A stretch of 64,000 bases of DNA, taken from the NCBI RefSeq assembly GCF_001499855.1, contig NZ_LQIK01000003.1, positions 157,751 through 221,750 of the forward strand, given 5' to 3'. The position numbers and the translations under genes are program-made. Positions within the stretch are counted from its first letter, which is position 1. The number at the start of each line of letters is the position of its first letter. Of the stretch, positions 19,781 to 29,200 are shown piece after piece. The stretch is from Mycobacterium sp. GA-0227b. GTDB taxonomy: Bacteria > Actinomycetota > Actinomycetes > Mycobacteriales > Mycobacteriaceae. Under the pieces are notes generated by a model that was given only the letters and a program-made list of their open reading frames with translations, did no database searches and was not told the origin of the DNA.

Positions 19781-20426
19781 GCCTGCCGACGAAGCGATGC
19801 CGTTGAGTGTCGACCTCGCTGCAATCGAAGCCGACGCTGCGCAACAGCCGCGGAATCGCGTCGCCGAGATTGCCCGCGACATGCGAGCTGCGGAGCATGC
19901 GTCGTGCCGCAAGCCCGTCGTCGGCGGTCATGTCGCCTCCGACGTCGACGAGGTACAGCCTGCCGCCGGGCCGCAGGACGCGGAAGATCTCGCGTGCGGC
20001 TTCGCTTTTCACATCGCCACCGAGATGGTGCCACATCATCGACGACAGCACCCGGTCGAACTCGCCTTCGGCATACGGGAGCTTCTGGACGTAGCCGCGC
20101 TCGAACCGAATTCCGGTCAATCCGCGGGCCTTTCGTTGAGCACGGGTAAGCGCTCGCGGGTCGGGATCGCAGCCGACGGCCGTAAGGGCCGGATAGCGGC
20201 GCTTCGCGCGGATACTGACATTTCCCGTCCCGCAACCGACTTCGAGCACCGACCTCGCGGCCGCGAGTTCGGCCCGGCTGATCAGAGCGTCGTAGACCCT
20301 GTTCATCCCCAATAATCGGGTCAGCAGGTCGTAGCCCGGCAGAAATGCATCATGGCCCGCGGCGGGTAGATAGTCATGTCGGTTACCCATGGCACCGGCG
20401 ACGGAGTTTGGATGATTTTCGGTCAT
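19749..20426 (-). CDS. Class I SAM-dependent methyltransferase
   Basis: A 225-residue methyltransferase. Motif I is VLEVGCGTGNVSIRA near residue 62, the ribose-binding acidic loop is VGCDPDPRAL, and motif III is MWHHLGGDVKSEAAREIFRVLRPGGRLYLVDVGG. The opening DAFLPGYDLLTRLLGM is common in phospholipid or quinone methyltransferase relatives. It is divergent from the AraC-type regulator, with a palindrome between them, so that regulator may control it. Substrate unknown. Confidence 0.85.
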   Translation of the reverse strand: MTENHPNSVAGAMGNRHDYLPAAGHDAFLPGYDLLTRLLGMNRVYDALISRAELAAARSVLEVGCGTGNVSIRAKRRYPALTAVGCDPDPRALTRAQRKARGLTGIRFERGYVQKLPYAEGEFDRVLSSMMWHHLGGDVKSEAAREIFRVLRPGGRLYLVDVGGDMTADDGLAARRMLRSSHVAGNLGDAIPRLLRSVGFDCSEVDTQRHRFVGRLTYYRAVRPA

Positions 20427-20449
20427 GCTTCCATCGTGAACGCCTGCAG

Positions 20450-20464
20450 CCTAACTAAGTTAGG
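20450..20464. promoter_or_regulatory. Palindrome CCTAACTAAGTTAGG between divergent genes
   Basis: A perfect 15-base palindrome with a central A lies in the 73-bp gap between the methyltransferase and the AraC-type regulator. Its place suggests an operator for both genes. AraC proteins usually bind direct repeats, so a different regulator may bind here. Confidence 0.5.
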
Positions 20465-20499
20465 TGATATTTGTAGAAACTAGGACTATCTTTCGTCAT

Positions 20500-21354
20500 A
20501 TGGCGCTGGCATCCCGGTTGGTCAGGCATCGAAGTGGCGTACCGATGTACCAGTATCCGACCGGTCCGGACACACCCCCGGTCTCGGTGGTCCGCGCTGG
20601 CCGGGATGAGGTGCTCGAAAGGGGTCGCCACATCCACGACTTTCCCGCCTTGTGGTACGTCTCGTCGGCCGGGCTCGTCTATGTCGCGGCGGCCGGTGCG
20701 GTGCTCGATCCGAGCCGGGTGGACCGCTCCGGTGGCGATGTCGGAATCTTCTTCGACCCCGTGGCGCTGGGCGAGGACGGCGAGTCGCCGTGGCCGGCGT
20801 GGCGGGCGCATCCGCTGCTGTTTCCATTCCTGCACAGTGAGTCCGGCGGCCTGCTCGAACTACGGCTGCCTACCGCCCGCCGCGGCGCCTGGGACGCCGC
20901 GATCGGGTCGATCGAAGCCGAGCTGACGGAGCGGAAGGACGGCTACCGGCAGGCCGCACTCGCCCACCTCACGCTGCTGCTTATCGACCTCGCCCGCCTC
21001 GCCGTTGACGTCGTCGGCGACTTGCGTCACAGCGGCGAACCCGTGCTCGCCGAGGTGTTCGCGGTGATCGACCGGCGGCACAACACGCAGCTCTCGCTGC
21101 GCGACGTGGCCGCCGAGATCGGCATGACGCCCGGCCACCTGACCACGTTGGTGCGCCGGCGCACCGGGCGCACCGTGCAGGAGTGGATCATCGAACGGCG
21201 CATGGCTGAGAGCCGCCGGCTGCTGGCCGATACCGACCTGTCGATCCAGGAGGTGGCGCGTCGGGTCGGGATAGCGGACCCCGGCTACTTCTCCAGGCAG
21301 TTCCGCCGGGTACACGGCACCTCACCGCGCATCTGGCGCGGTCGTCCCGGCTGA
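20500..21354 (+). CDS. AraC family transcriptional regulator
   Basis: A 284-residue regulator. The N-terminal half is a cupin-like sensing domain that contains RHIHDFPALWYVSS. The C-terminal 95 residues form the double helix-turn-helix of AraC/XylS: LRDVAAEIGMTPGHLTTLVRRRTG and IQEVARRVGIADPGYFSRQFRRVHGTSPR. The ATG at 20500 is chosen; an ATG at 20545 would also leave both domains. It is divergent from a methyltransferase and lies 41 bases upstream of the isocitrate lyase gene, so it is a candidate regulator of either. Confidence 0.88.
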   Translation: MALASRLVRHRSGVPMYQYPTGPDTPPVSVVRAGRDEVLERGRHIHDFPALWYVSSAGLVYVAAAGAVLDPSRVDRSGGDVGIFFDPVALGEDGESPWPAWRAHPLLFPFLHSESGGLLELRLPTARRGAWDAAIGSIEAELTERKDGYRQAALAHLTLLLIDLARLAVDVVGDLRHSGEPVLAEVFAVIDRRHNTQLSLRDVAAEIGMTPGHLTTLVRRRTGRTVQEWIIERRMAESRRLLADTDLSIQEVARRVGIADPGYFSRQFRRVHGTSPRIWRGRPG

Positions 21355-21395
21355 TAACGGCAGCGTCAGCCAAGCGGTCGCCGTAGGGTGAATTC

Positions 21396-23693
21396 ATGGC
21401 CATCATCGAAACGGACGCCGCGCCTCAGACCCCGTTTGAGCAGGAGGTCGCTGCCACCCAGCGGTACTTCGACAGCCCGAGATTCGACGGGATCACCCGC
21501 CTGTACTCAGCGCGCCAAGTCGCTGAACAGCGCGGCACGATCGCCTCCGACTACATCGTCGCGCGTGAGGCCGCCACCGCGTTCTACGCGCGTCTTCGCG
21601 AACTGTTCGCGCAGAAGAAAAGCATCACCACGTTCGGCCCTTACTCGCCCGGGCAGGCCGTCACGATGAAACGAATGGGCATCGAGGGCATCTACCTCGG
21701 TGGCTGGGCGACGTCGGCTAAAGGGTCCACGACCGAGGACCCGGGACCCGACCTCGCCAGCTACCCCCTCAGCCAGGTGCCCGAGGAGGCTGCCGGTCTG
21801 GTCCGTGCGCTGCTCACCGCGGACCGCAACCAGCAGTACCTGCGGTTGCAAATGTCGGACAAGCAGCGCGACGCGACGCCTGCCGTCGACTTCCGCCCGT
21901 TCATCATCGCCGACGCCGACACCGGCCACGGCGGAGATCCACACGTGCGCAACCTGATTCGCCGATTTGTGGAGGCCGGGGTGCCCGGTTACCACATCGA
22001 GGACCAGCGCCCGGGTACCAAGAAGTGTGGCCACCAGGGTGGCAAGGTGCTCGTGCCGTCCGACGAGCAGATCAAACGGCTCAACACCGCCCGTTTCCAA
22101 CTCGACATCATGAAGGTGCCCGGCATCATCGTCGCCCGCACGGATGCCGAGGCGGCCAACTTGATCGACAGCCGCGCCGACGAGCGCGACCAGCCGTTCC
22201 TGCTGGGCGTGACGAATCTGAAGGTGCCGTCGTACAAGTCCTGCTATCTGGCGATGATGCGTCGCTTCTACGAGGCGGGCGTCAGCGAACTCAACGGCCA
22301 CCTGCTCTATGCGCTGCCCGAGGGTGAGTACGCGACCGCCAACGCGTGGCTGGACCGCCACGGTATCGGCGACGCCGTTGCCGAGGCGGCCTCGACGTAC
22401 CACGACCGGCCGGACGGGGCCATCGACGAGATCTTCGACGAGGTCGAGTCGAAGTGCGTCGACGCCTGGCAGGTCGATGCCGGGCTGATGACCTATGGGG
22501 AGGCCGTCGCCGAGCTACTCGAGTTCCGCGAGAGTGAAGGCGAACAACTCGATATGAGTGTGACGGAGTGGCGCGATTTTGCCCGGCTCGCACCGTTGTA
22601 CACCGCGCGCGAGAAGGCCAGGGAGCTCGGCGCGGCGGTCGGCTGGGACTGCGAACTCGCCAAGACCCCGGAGGGCTACTACCAGGTCCGCGGCGGCATC
22701 CCATACGCGATAGCCAAGTCGCTTGCCGCCGCGCCATTCGCCGACATCCTCTGGATGGAAACCAAGACCGCCGACCTCGCCGACGCGCGCGAGTTCGCCG
22801 AGGCGGTCCACGCCGTGTTCCCCGACCAGATGTTGGCCTACAACCTGTCGCCTTCCTTCAACTGGGACACCACCGGCATGACCGACGACGAGATGCGGGC
22901 GTTCCCAGTGGAACTCGGAAAGATGGGTTTCGTCTTCAACTTCATCACCTATGGCGGGCACCAGGTCGACGGCGTCGCATCCGAGGAGTTCGCCACCGCA
23001 CTGCGACAGGACGGCATGCTCGCGCTAGCACGGCTGCAGCGCAAGATGCGGCTTGTCGAATCTCCTTACCGCACACCGCAAACGCTCGTCGGCGGCCCGC
23101 GAAGCGATGCTGCGCTGGCTGCGTCGTCGGGCCGCTTGGCGACCACCAAGGCGATGGGCAAGGGCTCGACCCAGCATCAGCATCTGGTGCAGACCGAGGT
23201 GCCGAAGAAGCTGCTCGAGGAGTGGCTGGCGCTGTGGGGCGAGCACTACAAACTCGATGAGAAGCTGCGGGTGCAGCTACGGCCGACGCGGCCCGGGTCG
23301 GACGTGCTCGAACTCGGGATCTACGGCGAGCGTGACGGCGAGGACGAGAAGCTCGCCAACGTGATCGTCGACCCGATCAAGGACCGGCACGGCCGCAGCA
23401 TCCTGACGGTGCGTGACCAGAACACCTTCGCCGAGAAGCTGCGCCAGAAGCGGCTGATGAGCGTCGTGCACCTATGGCTGATTCACCGGTTCAAGGCCGA
23501 GATCGTCTACTACGTCACGCCGACCGAGGACAACATCTACCAAACCGAGAAGATGAAGTCGCACGGCATCTTCAGCGACGTTTACCAGGAGGTCGGGGAG
23601 ATCATCGTGGCCGACGTCAACCAGCCGCGAATCGAGGAACTGCTGGCCTCCGACCGGGAGGCACTGGGCCGGTTGATCCGTAAGGAGGATTAG
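21396..23693 (+). CDS. aceA: Isocitrate lyase, long form (ICL2 type)
   Basis: This 765-residue enzyme cleaves isocitrate to succinate and glyoxylate in the glyoxylate shunt, which is needed for growth on fatty acids; the family can also act as methylisocitrate lyase. The catalytic motif KKCGHQGGK holds Cys211. Its length matches the long ICL2 form (about 766 residues in some M. tuberculosis strains), which has an extra C-terminal domain that senses acetyl- or propionyl-CoA; here that domain is intact, not split as in H37Rv (Rv1915/Rv1916). The AraC-type gene lies directly upstream. Confidence 0.95.
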   Translation: MAIIETDAAPQTPFEQEVAATQRYFDSPRFDGITRLYSARQVAEQRGTIASDYIVAREAATAFYARLRELFAQKKSITTFGPYSPGQAVTMKRMGIEGIYLGGWATSAKGSTTEDPGPDLASYPLSQVPEEAAGLVRALLTADRNQQYLRLQMSDKQRDATPAVDFRPFIIADADTGHGGDPHVRNLIRRFVEAGVPGYHIEDQRPGTKKCGHQGGKVLVPSDEQIKRLNTARFQLDIMKVPGIIVARTDAEAANLIDSRADERDQPFLLGVTNLKVPSYKSCYLAMMRRFYEAGVSELNGHLLYALPEGEYATANAWLDRHGIGDAVAEAASTYHDRPDGAIDEIFDEVESKCVDAWQVDAGLMTYGEAVAELLEFRESEGEQLDMSVTEWRDFARLAPLYTAREKARELGAAVGWDCELAKTPEGYYQVRGGIPYAIAKSLAAAPFADILWMETKTADLADAREFAEAVHAVFPDQMLAYNLSPSFNWDTTGMTDDEMRAFPVELGKMGFVFNFITYGGHQVDGVASEEFATALRQDGMLALARLQRKMRLVESPYRTPQTLVGGPRSDAALAASSGRLATTKAMGKGSTQHQHLVQTEVPKKLLEEWLALWGEHYKLDEKLRVQLRPTRPGSDVLELGIYGERDGEDEKLANVIVDPIKDRHGRSILTVRDQNTFAEKLRQKRLMSVVHLWLIHRFKAEIVYYVTPTEDNIYQTEKMKSHGIFSDVYQEVGEIIVADVNQPRIEELLASDREALGRLIRKED

Positions 23694-23701
23694 AGCGCGG
23701 C

Positions 23702-25063
23702 TCAGTTGCCCGGCGGTGACCAGTGCACGACCTTCATCACGGTCATCTCGTCGAGCAGTTCGGGTCCGAAGCCGAACCCGTTGCCGCTGGCGCGGCGCGG
23801 TTGCGACGCCCCGCCGGGTGCGCCCCCGAAGACGTCGTTGATCTTGACGGTGCCGACCGGCAACGCCCGCCAGGCCTGCTGCGCGTGGGCCATGTCGGGG
23901 GTCAGCACGGTGGCGGCCAACCCGTAGCGATCGTCGGCGGCCTCGCGCAGCGCGGTCTCGAAGTCGGGCACGACCCGCACCGGCGCGACCGGACCGAACG
24001 TCTCCTCCCGAAACACCCGCATGTCCGGTGTGCAGTCGGCCAGCACGGTGGGCGGGTAGAACGCGCCCGGGCCCGGTCGCGGTTCGCCGCCGATCAAAGC
24101 CCGCGCGCCGTTGGCGACCGCGTCGTCGACGTGGTCCTGCACCACCGCACGCTGCTGCCGATCGACCATCGGCCCGATCCGCTCGTCCCATCCGCGCGCT
24201 TCGTCGACCAAAGCGTCGAGGAAGGCGTCGGCCATCGAGCCGACCACGAAAACCCGCTCGACCGACACGCAGATCTGCCCGGCGTTCGCGTACGCGCCCA
24301 GCGCGGTCTGCTCGGCCGCCCACCGCGGATCCACTCCGGCGTCGACGATCAACGCGTCGTTGCCACCGTTCTCCAGCACCGTCTTGGCGCCGCGCTCCGC
24401 GCACGCCCGCGCGATCGCCCGGCCGGCCGCACTGCTGCCGACATGTGCCACCACGTCGACGTCCTGCGCCGAGGCCAGCTGGGCACCGACCGTTCCGTCG
24501 CCGTCGAGGATTTCCAACACACCGTCGGGAAGCTGTTCGGCCAGGAGTTCGGCGAACCGCCGACCGGTTGCCGGGCACCGCTCACTTGGCTTGTGCACCA
24601 CCGTATTTCCGGTCACCAGCGCCGCGCCGAGCAGACCCGCCGCCACGGCTACCGGATCGTTCCACGGGGTCAGCACCGCCACGACACCGCGTGGTTCCGG
24701 GACCATCAGGTCGGTCGCGGCCCATGACCCGTGCAGGCTGCGCCCGCGGTGCACTGGACCGAGTTCGGCGTACTGCACCAACGTGCCCGCGCCGGCGTCG
24801 ACTCCGCCCAACGCGTCGTCTCGCAGCTTGCCGGTCTCGCGTTCGTTGAGCTCGGCCAGTTCGGCTGCCGCTTCGCGGACCGCAGCGGCCGCTCGCGTCA
24901 GCGCGCCGGCCCGTTCTGCCGCGGGGGTACGCGCCCACGCCGGCGCGGCCTCATGCGCTCGCGCCACGGCTTCGGCACAGGCTGCGGGGTCGGTGACCGG
25001 AATCCGGGTCACCATGTCGCCGGTACGCGGGTCCAGAACAGTCAGATCCATGGTTTGGGACAT
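23702..25063 (-). CDS. Aldehyde dehydrogenase family protein
   Basis: A 453-residue NAD(P)-dependent aldehyde dehydrogenase. VLTPWNDPVAVAAGLLGAALVTGN forms the cofactor region, LENGGND holds the general-base Glu, and NAGQICVSVERV holds the nucleophilic Cys. The late motif EETFGPVAPVR is also typical. The likely start is 25063 or the ATG at 25051. It closely resembles succinate-semialdehyde-type dehydrogenases, but the substrate is not fixed by sequence. It is convergent with the isocitrate lyase gene, 8 bases apart. Confidence 0.9.
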   Translation of the reverse strand: MSQTMDLTVLDPRTGDMVTRIPVTDPAACAEAVARAHEAAPAWARTPAAERAGALTRAAAAVREAAAELAELNERETGKLRDDALGGVDAGAGTLVQYAELGPVHRGRSLHGSWAATDLMVPEPRGVVAVLTPWNDPVAVAAGLLGAALVTGNTVVHKPSERCPATGRRFAELLAEQLPDGVLEILDGDGTVGAQLASAQDVDVVAHVGSSAAGRAIARACAERGAKTVLENGGNDALIVDAGVDPRWAAEQTALGAYANAGQICVSVERVFVVGSMADAFLDALVDEARGWDERIGPMVDRQQRAVVQDHVDDAVANGARALIGGEPRPGPGAFYPPTVLADCTPDMRVFREETFGPVAPVRVVPDFETALREAADDRYGLAATVLTPDMAHAQQAWRALPVGTVKINDVFGGAPGGASQPRRASGNGFGFGPELLDEMTVMKVVHWSPPGN

Positions 25064-25111
25064 CGAAGGGTGTTACCCGCTTCCCACAGGGTCAACCGCC
25101 GTCCGGCTCAA

Positions 25112-25136
25112 CCCTCAGGCTCAAGCCCTCAGGCTC
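25112..25136. repeat. Short direct repeat in intergenic spacer
   Basis: Two copies of CCCTCAGGCTC stand 14 bases apart (25112-25122 and 25126-25136), between the aldehyde dehydrogenase start and the stop of the SRPBCC gene. It may be replication slippage or part of a transcript leader. Confidence 0.5.
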
Positions 25137-25141
25137 CAACC

Positions 25142-25573
25142 TCAAGCGTAAAGCTCCTCGAACTTGCGGATGGACCGGTCGATATCGCCCTTGACCGCCC
25201 GCGCGGCCGCCGATCCGATCGGCCCGAACAGCGGCGCGCCGCCGAGGTTGAGGGTGAGGGTGAAGGCGCTGCCCTTCTTCGTCGGAGCCACGGTCATCGT
25301 CAGCCCATACCTGGTGCCGCCGACGCCGTTTCCGGTCACCTCGATCAGCTGGGGCGGGTCGAACTTCTTGATGGTCCAGGTGACCCGGTTGCGCAGGCCT
25401 TTCGCGCCGGCCACTCCGACGATGGTGGTGCCTACCGACAGTTCGTCGGGCAACTCGCTTCGCCAGCCCTCGTGCATCACCAGCCAGTCACCCAGCGAGC
25501 TGAGGTCCGAGACGTGTTCCCACGCGTCCTGTGGGCTCAACGCCAATTCGCGCGACAACTCGAGTTTCGCCAT
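25142..25573 (-). CDS. SRPBCC family (START-like) protein
   Basis: A 143-residue protein of the polyketide cyclase/START-like fold, with [31 protein letters not shown] at the N-terminal end and a long C-terminal helix ([20 protein letters not shown]). Such folds bind hydrophobic ligands and include the mycobacterial MmpS/ORF-type toxin-like Rv0910 group. It lies 18 bases after the stop of the histidine kinase gene on the same strand and may be the last gene of that operon. Confidence 0.85.
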   Translation of the reverse strand: MAKLELSRELALSPQDAWEHVSDLSSLGDWLVMHEGWRSELPDELSVGTTIVGVAGAKGLRNRVTWTIKKFDPPQLIEVTGNGVGGTRYGLTMTVAPTKKGSAFTLTLNLGGAPLFGPIGSAAARAVKGDIDRSIRKFEELYA

Positions 25574-25591
25574 CTTGGGATGCTAACCACC

Positions 25592-26941
25592 TCAGCTCGG
25601 CGCGGGCAGGCTCAGCACCAGCCGCGCGCCGCCCAGCGGGCTGGTTTCCATTGTCGCGGTTCCGCCGTGCAGCTCGGCCTGCTGGGCCACCAGCGCCAAG
25701 CCCAGTCCAGAACCGGAGCGTGCCGCGGTCGAGCCGCGCGAGAACCGTTCGAACACCGCGGCCCGTTCGTCCTCCGGTATCCCCGAGCCGTTGTCGTCGA
25801 CGGTGATTCTCACGCCTTCGCCGGAACTGTCCGCGCCGAGCTGGATCTCGGTGGCGCCGCCGTGCTTGATCGCATTGGTGATCGCGTTGTCGACGACGAG
25901 CCGCAGCCCGGCCGGCAAGCCCAACATGAGCACCGTCGTCGACGAAGCCAGCGACACCCGCAGACCGGGATAGTTGCGCATCGCGTCGTGCGCGGCCCGG
26001 TCCAGCAGCTCGGTGATGTCGACGGGCACGAAGTCGTCGACGGTGGTCAACTGGCCCTGGGCCAGGCGTTCCAGTGCCGTGAGCATCGCCTCGACGCGGC
26101 TCTGGGTGCGCATCACGTCGGCGATCACCTCCTGGCGCTGCTCGTCGCGCATCTGCAATGTGGACAGCACCTCGAGATTGGTGCGCATCGCGGTCAGCGG
26201 GGTGCGTAGCTCGTGCGACGCCACCGCGGCGAAGTCGCGCGCCGATTCCAGCGCCGCTCTGGTGCGTTGCTGTTCGTCGCCGATACGGGCGAGCATCCCT
26301 TCGACCGCCTCGGCGATCTCGACGGCCTCCTGCACGCCGCGCACCTGAACCTCGTCGGGTTTCGACTGCGCGTTGATCGCGCGGGCCTGCTGGGCGAGCA
26401 GGCGGAACGGGTTGATCATGATCGACCACATCACCCAGCCGACGAGGACGGTGCCCACGATCACGCCGCCGCAGATCAGCAGCACCCGGCGGTGCAACTC
26501 GTCGATGCGGCGCTGGGTCTCGGCCAGCGGCGCGCCGACTGCGATCAACGCGTCACCGGCGGCGAATGTCCGCACCCGGTATTCGACGCCGTCGATGGTG
26601 GTGTCGGCGTAGCCGATGTCGAACTTCGGCAACACCACGTCCTCGGGTATGGAGACGGTGACGCCGTCAACCCGCGCGGTGCGCACCAGCCCGCCGTCCG
26701 GGATGGGTGGGTCGACGTCCACCTGCTGTGCGGTGCGCAGCAGCGTGCTGATGTCGCCCAGGCTGCTGACAGAGTCGAGGCGGCGGTCCAGTTGACTGTA
26801 TTGGTCGTTGGTGACGCCGAACCACACCCATGCGCCCAGCGTGATCACTAGCGCCACCACCGACAGCGCCGCCACGATCACGATGATCCGAAGCGACAAC
26901 ACCCGCGTCAGCAGCTGGTACAGGCGTCCGCCGAGGACCAT
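25592..26941 (-). CDS. PrrB-like sensor histidine kinase (orphan)
   Basis: A 449-residue membrane kinase. Two membrane helices flank a sensor domain of about 130 residues, followed by HAMP and the HisKA segment DFAAVASHELRTPLTAMRTN with the phosphoacceptor His, then the HATPase boxes VDNAITNAIKHGG, DDNGSGIPEDE and GSGLGLALVAQQAELHGG. The catalytic half is very close to M. tuberculosis PrrB as I remember it. No response regulator gene is next to it, unlike prrAB. Its ATG overlaps the stop of the GDSL lipoprotein gene (TGATG), so the two are coupled. Confidence 0.9.
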   Translation of the reverse strand: MVLGGRLYQLLTRVLSLRIIVIVAALSVVALVITLGAWVWFGVTNDQYSQLDRRLDSVSSLGDISTLLRTAQQVDVDPPIPDGGLVRTARVDGVTVSIPEDVVLPKFDIGYADTTIDGVEYRVRTFAAGDALIAVGAPLAETQRRIDELHRRVLLICGGVIVGTVLVGWVMWSIMINPFRLLAQQARAINAQSKPDEVQVRGVQEAVEIAEAVEGMLARIGDEQQRTRAALESARDFAAVASHELRTPLTAMRTNLEVLSTLQMRDEQRQEVIADVMRTQSRVEAMLTALERLAQGQLTTVDDFVPVDITELLDRAAHDAMRNYPGLRVSLASSTTVLMLGLPAGLRLVVDNAITNAIKHGGATEIQLGADSSGEGVRITVDDNGSGIPEDERAAVFERFSRGSTAARSGSGLGLALVAQQAELHGGTATMETSPLGGARLVLSLPAPS

Positions 26942-27633
26942 CAGATGCCGCGCGGCAGTTGCGCGCCGATGAGCGGCGCGATCTTCTCGGCCATATAGGT
27001 GTGGCCCGCATCGGTGGGGTGAACGCCGTCGGAGCCGATCAGCTCGGGTCTGTCGACGAACCAGCGCGCGGCGATCGGGTCGATGAACGTCGCACCCGCC
27101 AGCTCGGCCTGGTACTCGAGGGTGTCGCGGATGCGCATCACCTCAGCGGGGACGTCGGCTGTCGGCCACGGCGGCCCGATCACCAGCAGTCGCGCCGACG
27201 GTGCGATCCGACGCGCCAACTGGAATGTGCCGTAGATGAGGATCGACAGCTGGGTGGGATCGACACGCTGATCGTTGCGGGAACCGAAGAACACCACGAG
27301 GGTGTCGTCGGGCTTCACCGTGGCGGCGGTCAAATCCTCGAACAGGCTGCCGCGGTTACCGCGGGTGCCGTAGCCGGCCCCGCCTTCGGCACCGACGTCG
27401 GCCGTGGTGGCGACCCCTTGTCGAGCCAGGATCTGCCATGCCTGTGTCGGCCATCCTTTCGCGTCGAGCCCGCCTTCGTCGCTGCCGGTCGTGTACGAGT
27501 CACCGATCACCGCGATGCGATTGACCGCGAAGTTGAGCTCGACGATCTCTTTGTCGCGCAGTGGTTCCCGATGCTGGCATCCCGCGACGATCAAGAGTGC
27601 GAGCGACAGCACAATCGTCACCACGCGCCTCAC
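26941..27633 (-). CDS. SGNH/GDSL hydrolase-family lipoprotein
   Basis: A 230-residue lipoprotein with a GTG start at 27633, a hydrophobic signal segment and the lipobox IVAGC. The SGNH hydrolase motifs follow: block I IAVIGDSYTTGSDEGG with the catalytic Ser, block III FFGSRNDQR with Asn, and block V SDGVHPTDAGHTYMA with Asp and His. It would act as an esterase or acyl hydrolase on the outer face of the membrane. It is translationally coupled to the PrrB-like kinase, so it may modify or release the kinase's signal. An upstream ATG at 27687 is less likely. Confidence 0.85.
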   Translation of the reverse strand: MRRVVTIVLSLALLIVAGCQHREPLRDKEIVELNFAVNRIAVIGDSYTTGSDEGGLDAKGWPTQAWQILARQGVATTADVGAEGGAGYGTRGNRGSLFEDLTAATVKPDDTLVVFFGSRNDQRVDPTQLSILIYGTFQLARRIAPSARLLVIGPPWPTADVPAEVMRIRDTLEYQAELAGATFIDPIAARWFVDRPELIGSDGVHPTDAGHTYMAEKIAPLIGAQLPRGI

Positions 27634-27683
27634 CGCTCCAGCGTAGGGCTGCGACGACGCCAGCACCGCAGCGACTCGCGTGG

Positions 27684-28895
27684 TCATCCGGCGCGGGCCG
27701 AAAACACCTCTGCTCGTTCGCGCGGGTGCAACACGGTGTGCAACTTGCCATGGGTATCCGAACGCGTGGGGGCGCTCATCATGCCGCGCATCCATTTCCG
27801 GGCAGGCTCCTCGACGAAGTGGTACAGCATGACCGCGCCGATCAGCGCGGTGCCGAGCAAGGCAACCATTATCAACTTGCCCGTGAGGTCCGGCGACAGT
27901 TGCAGCTCGAATTGCGCCACCATCCAGTTCCAGGTGGTGTGCACCAGTTCATGGACCATGTACAGGCTGAACGACACGTGGCCCAGGTACACGATCGGCC
28001 GCAGCGACAGCAACCAGGGCAAGGTTCCCGACCCGATGGCCAGCGTGAACAGCAAGGGTACGAACAGCACATCGACCAGGCCTGCGCTGTCGGGGACCTT
28101 AGACAGCGGGTGGGCGTCGAGCAGGTAGAGGATGGCGACGATCGCACCGCCCAGCAGAACTGCGGCGTACCCCGCCGCACGCCGGGTCCGGTCGCTGGGT
28201 TGCAGCTTGCGGACTGCGGCACACACCAGCGCACCGGCGGTGAACTGCATGACGATCCGCGGCAGCCAACTCCACGGTGTGTAGAACAGCCCGGTGGCCA
28301 GCAGCAGCAGGATCGGCGGCATGGTGGCGACGAAGGCCAGCGCGATCAAGCCCCGCGCCCGTGTCGCTCGCGCGATCCGGAAGATCACCAGGATCAGCGC
28401 GCCGAACAGCAGATAGGCCAGCCATTCGGCGCTGATCGACCAGGCCGGGCCGTCCCAGCTGGACCCGTCGAAGAACGGCACGAACCACAATTGGACCATC
28501 AGCGCCTGGCGGATGTAGTTCGTGGCGGTCAGAGTGTCGGCCGCCGGCGACGGCACGTGGCCGATGTACAGGGTGAAGATGATCCACAACGCCGCCAGAT
28601 GCATCGTCACCAGGTACACCGGCCATACGCGGGCCAGCCGCAACCAGAGAAAGCGCGCGGTGGCCCGCCACGAAAACGACGGCCCCATTCGATCGAGATA
28701 GTTCCACGTGAGCACGAACCCGCTGAGCATGAAGAACAGGTCCACGCCCTGCGCACCGCAGTTGAGCAGCGGCGCAAGCGCCGACCGGAAGCCCGGCACC
28801 GACTCCTCTAGAAGCGGCCGGAAGTGGAACAGCACCACCCACACGGCGGCGACGATGCGCAGGCCGGAAAGGGCTCTGATTTCGCCGGTGCGCAC
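27684..28895 (-). CDS. Acyltransferase family 3 (OafA/YrhL-like) membrane protein
   Basis: A 403-residue integral membrane acyltransferase with about ten helices. It opens with IRALSGLRIVAAVWVVLFHF, in which the His is the family catalytic residue, followed by GVDLFFMLSGFVLTWNYL and a late YHFVEEPARKW. Such proteins move acetyl or other short acyl groups onto sugars of cell-wall glycans or glycolipids. Unlike OatA there is no C-terminal extracellular SGNH domain; the separate GDSL lipoprotein lies just downstream. The GTG at 28895 is chosen because family similarity starts there. Confidence 0.87.
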   Translation of the reverse strand: MRTGEIRALSGLRIVAAVWVVLFHFRPLLEESVPGFRSALAPLLNCGAQGVDLFFMLSGFVLTWNYLDRMGPSFSWRATARFLWLRLARVWPVYLVTMHLAALWIIFTLYIGHVPSPAADTLTATNYIRQALMVQLWFVPFFDGSSWDGPAWSISAEWLAYLLFGALILVIFRIARATRARGLIALAFVATMPPILLLLATGLFYTPWSWLPRIVMQFTAGALVCAAVRKLQPSDRTRRAAGYAAVLLGGAIVAILYLLDAHPLSKVPDSAGLVDVLFVPLLFTLAIGSGTLPWLLSLRPIVYLGHVSFSLYMVHELVHTTWNWMVAQFELQLSPDLTGKLIMVALLGTALIGAVMLYHFVEEPARKWMRGMMSAPTRSDTHGKLHTVLHPRERAEVFSARAG

Positions 28896-29164
28896 AACAC
28901 TCTCTTCGCGGAAGTCCGTAGCTTCTCGTTCGGGTCTCGCCTGATGTCCACTCGCCGGGTGGTCCACTCCCCTGACCACAGACGGTCCCGACCCGGCAGC
29001 TTGGGAACAGTACCAGCCGCGCCGGTATCCGGAACAAGCGTGGAAACCCCGTGACACGGCCTCTGCGACATCGAAAAACGTTGGCGACGAGGCACTTCGG
29101 TCACTGCAGCAACGGTCCTGTCCGAATTTGCGACACGCCGCAGAAAGCCATGCCCAATCAAGTC
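28896..29164. other. Intergenic region between the acyltransferase and furA genes
   Basis: I see no supported gene here. The open frames crossing it lack a ribosome site and family similarity. Its right end holds the furA promoter. Confidence 0.6.
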
Positions 29165-29200
29165 TTGACTCATTCCAGATAACGCGGCATATTGACAGCG
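29165..29200 (+). promoter_or_regulatory. furA-katG promoter and FurA operator, leaderless start
   Basis: TTGACT at 29165-29170 and CATATT at 29188-29193 are 17 bases apart. A start point seven bases after the -10 box falls on the GTG of furA at 29200, giving a leaderless mRNA. The sequence between and around (TCTTGACTCATTCCAGA) resembles the conserved AT-rich FurA-binding region of mycobacterial furA-katG promoters. Confidence 0.8.

Noticed and set aside
20450..20464. IdeR iron box at the palindrome
   Set aside because: The half-sites are in the reverse order to the TTAGG-TTAGCCTAA-type IdeR consensus, and no iron gene is adjacent.
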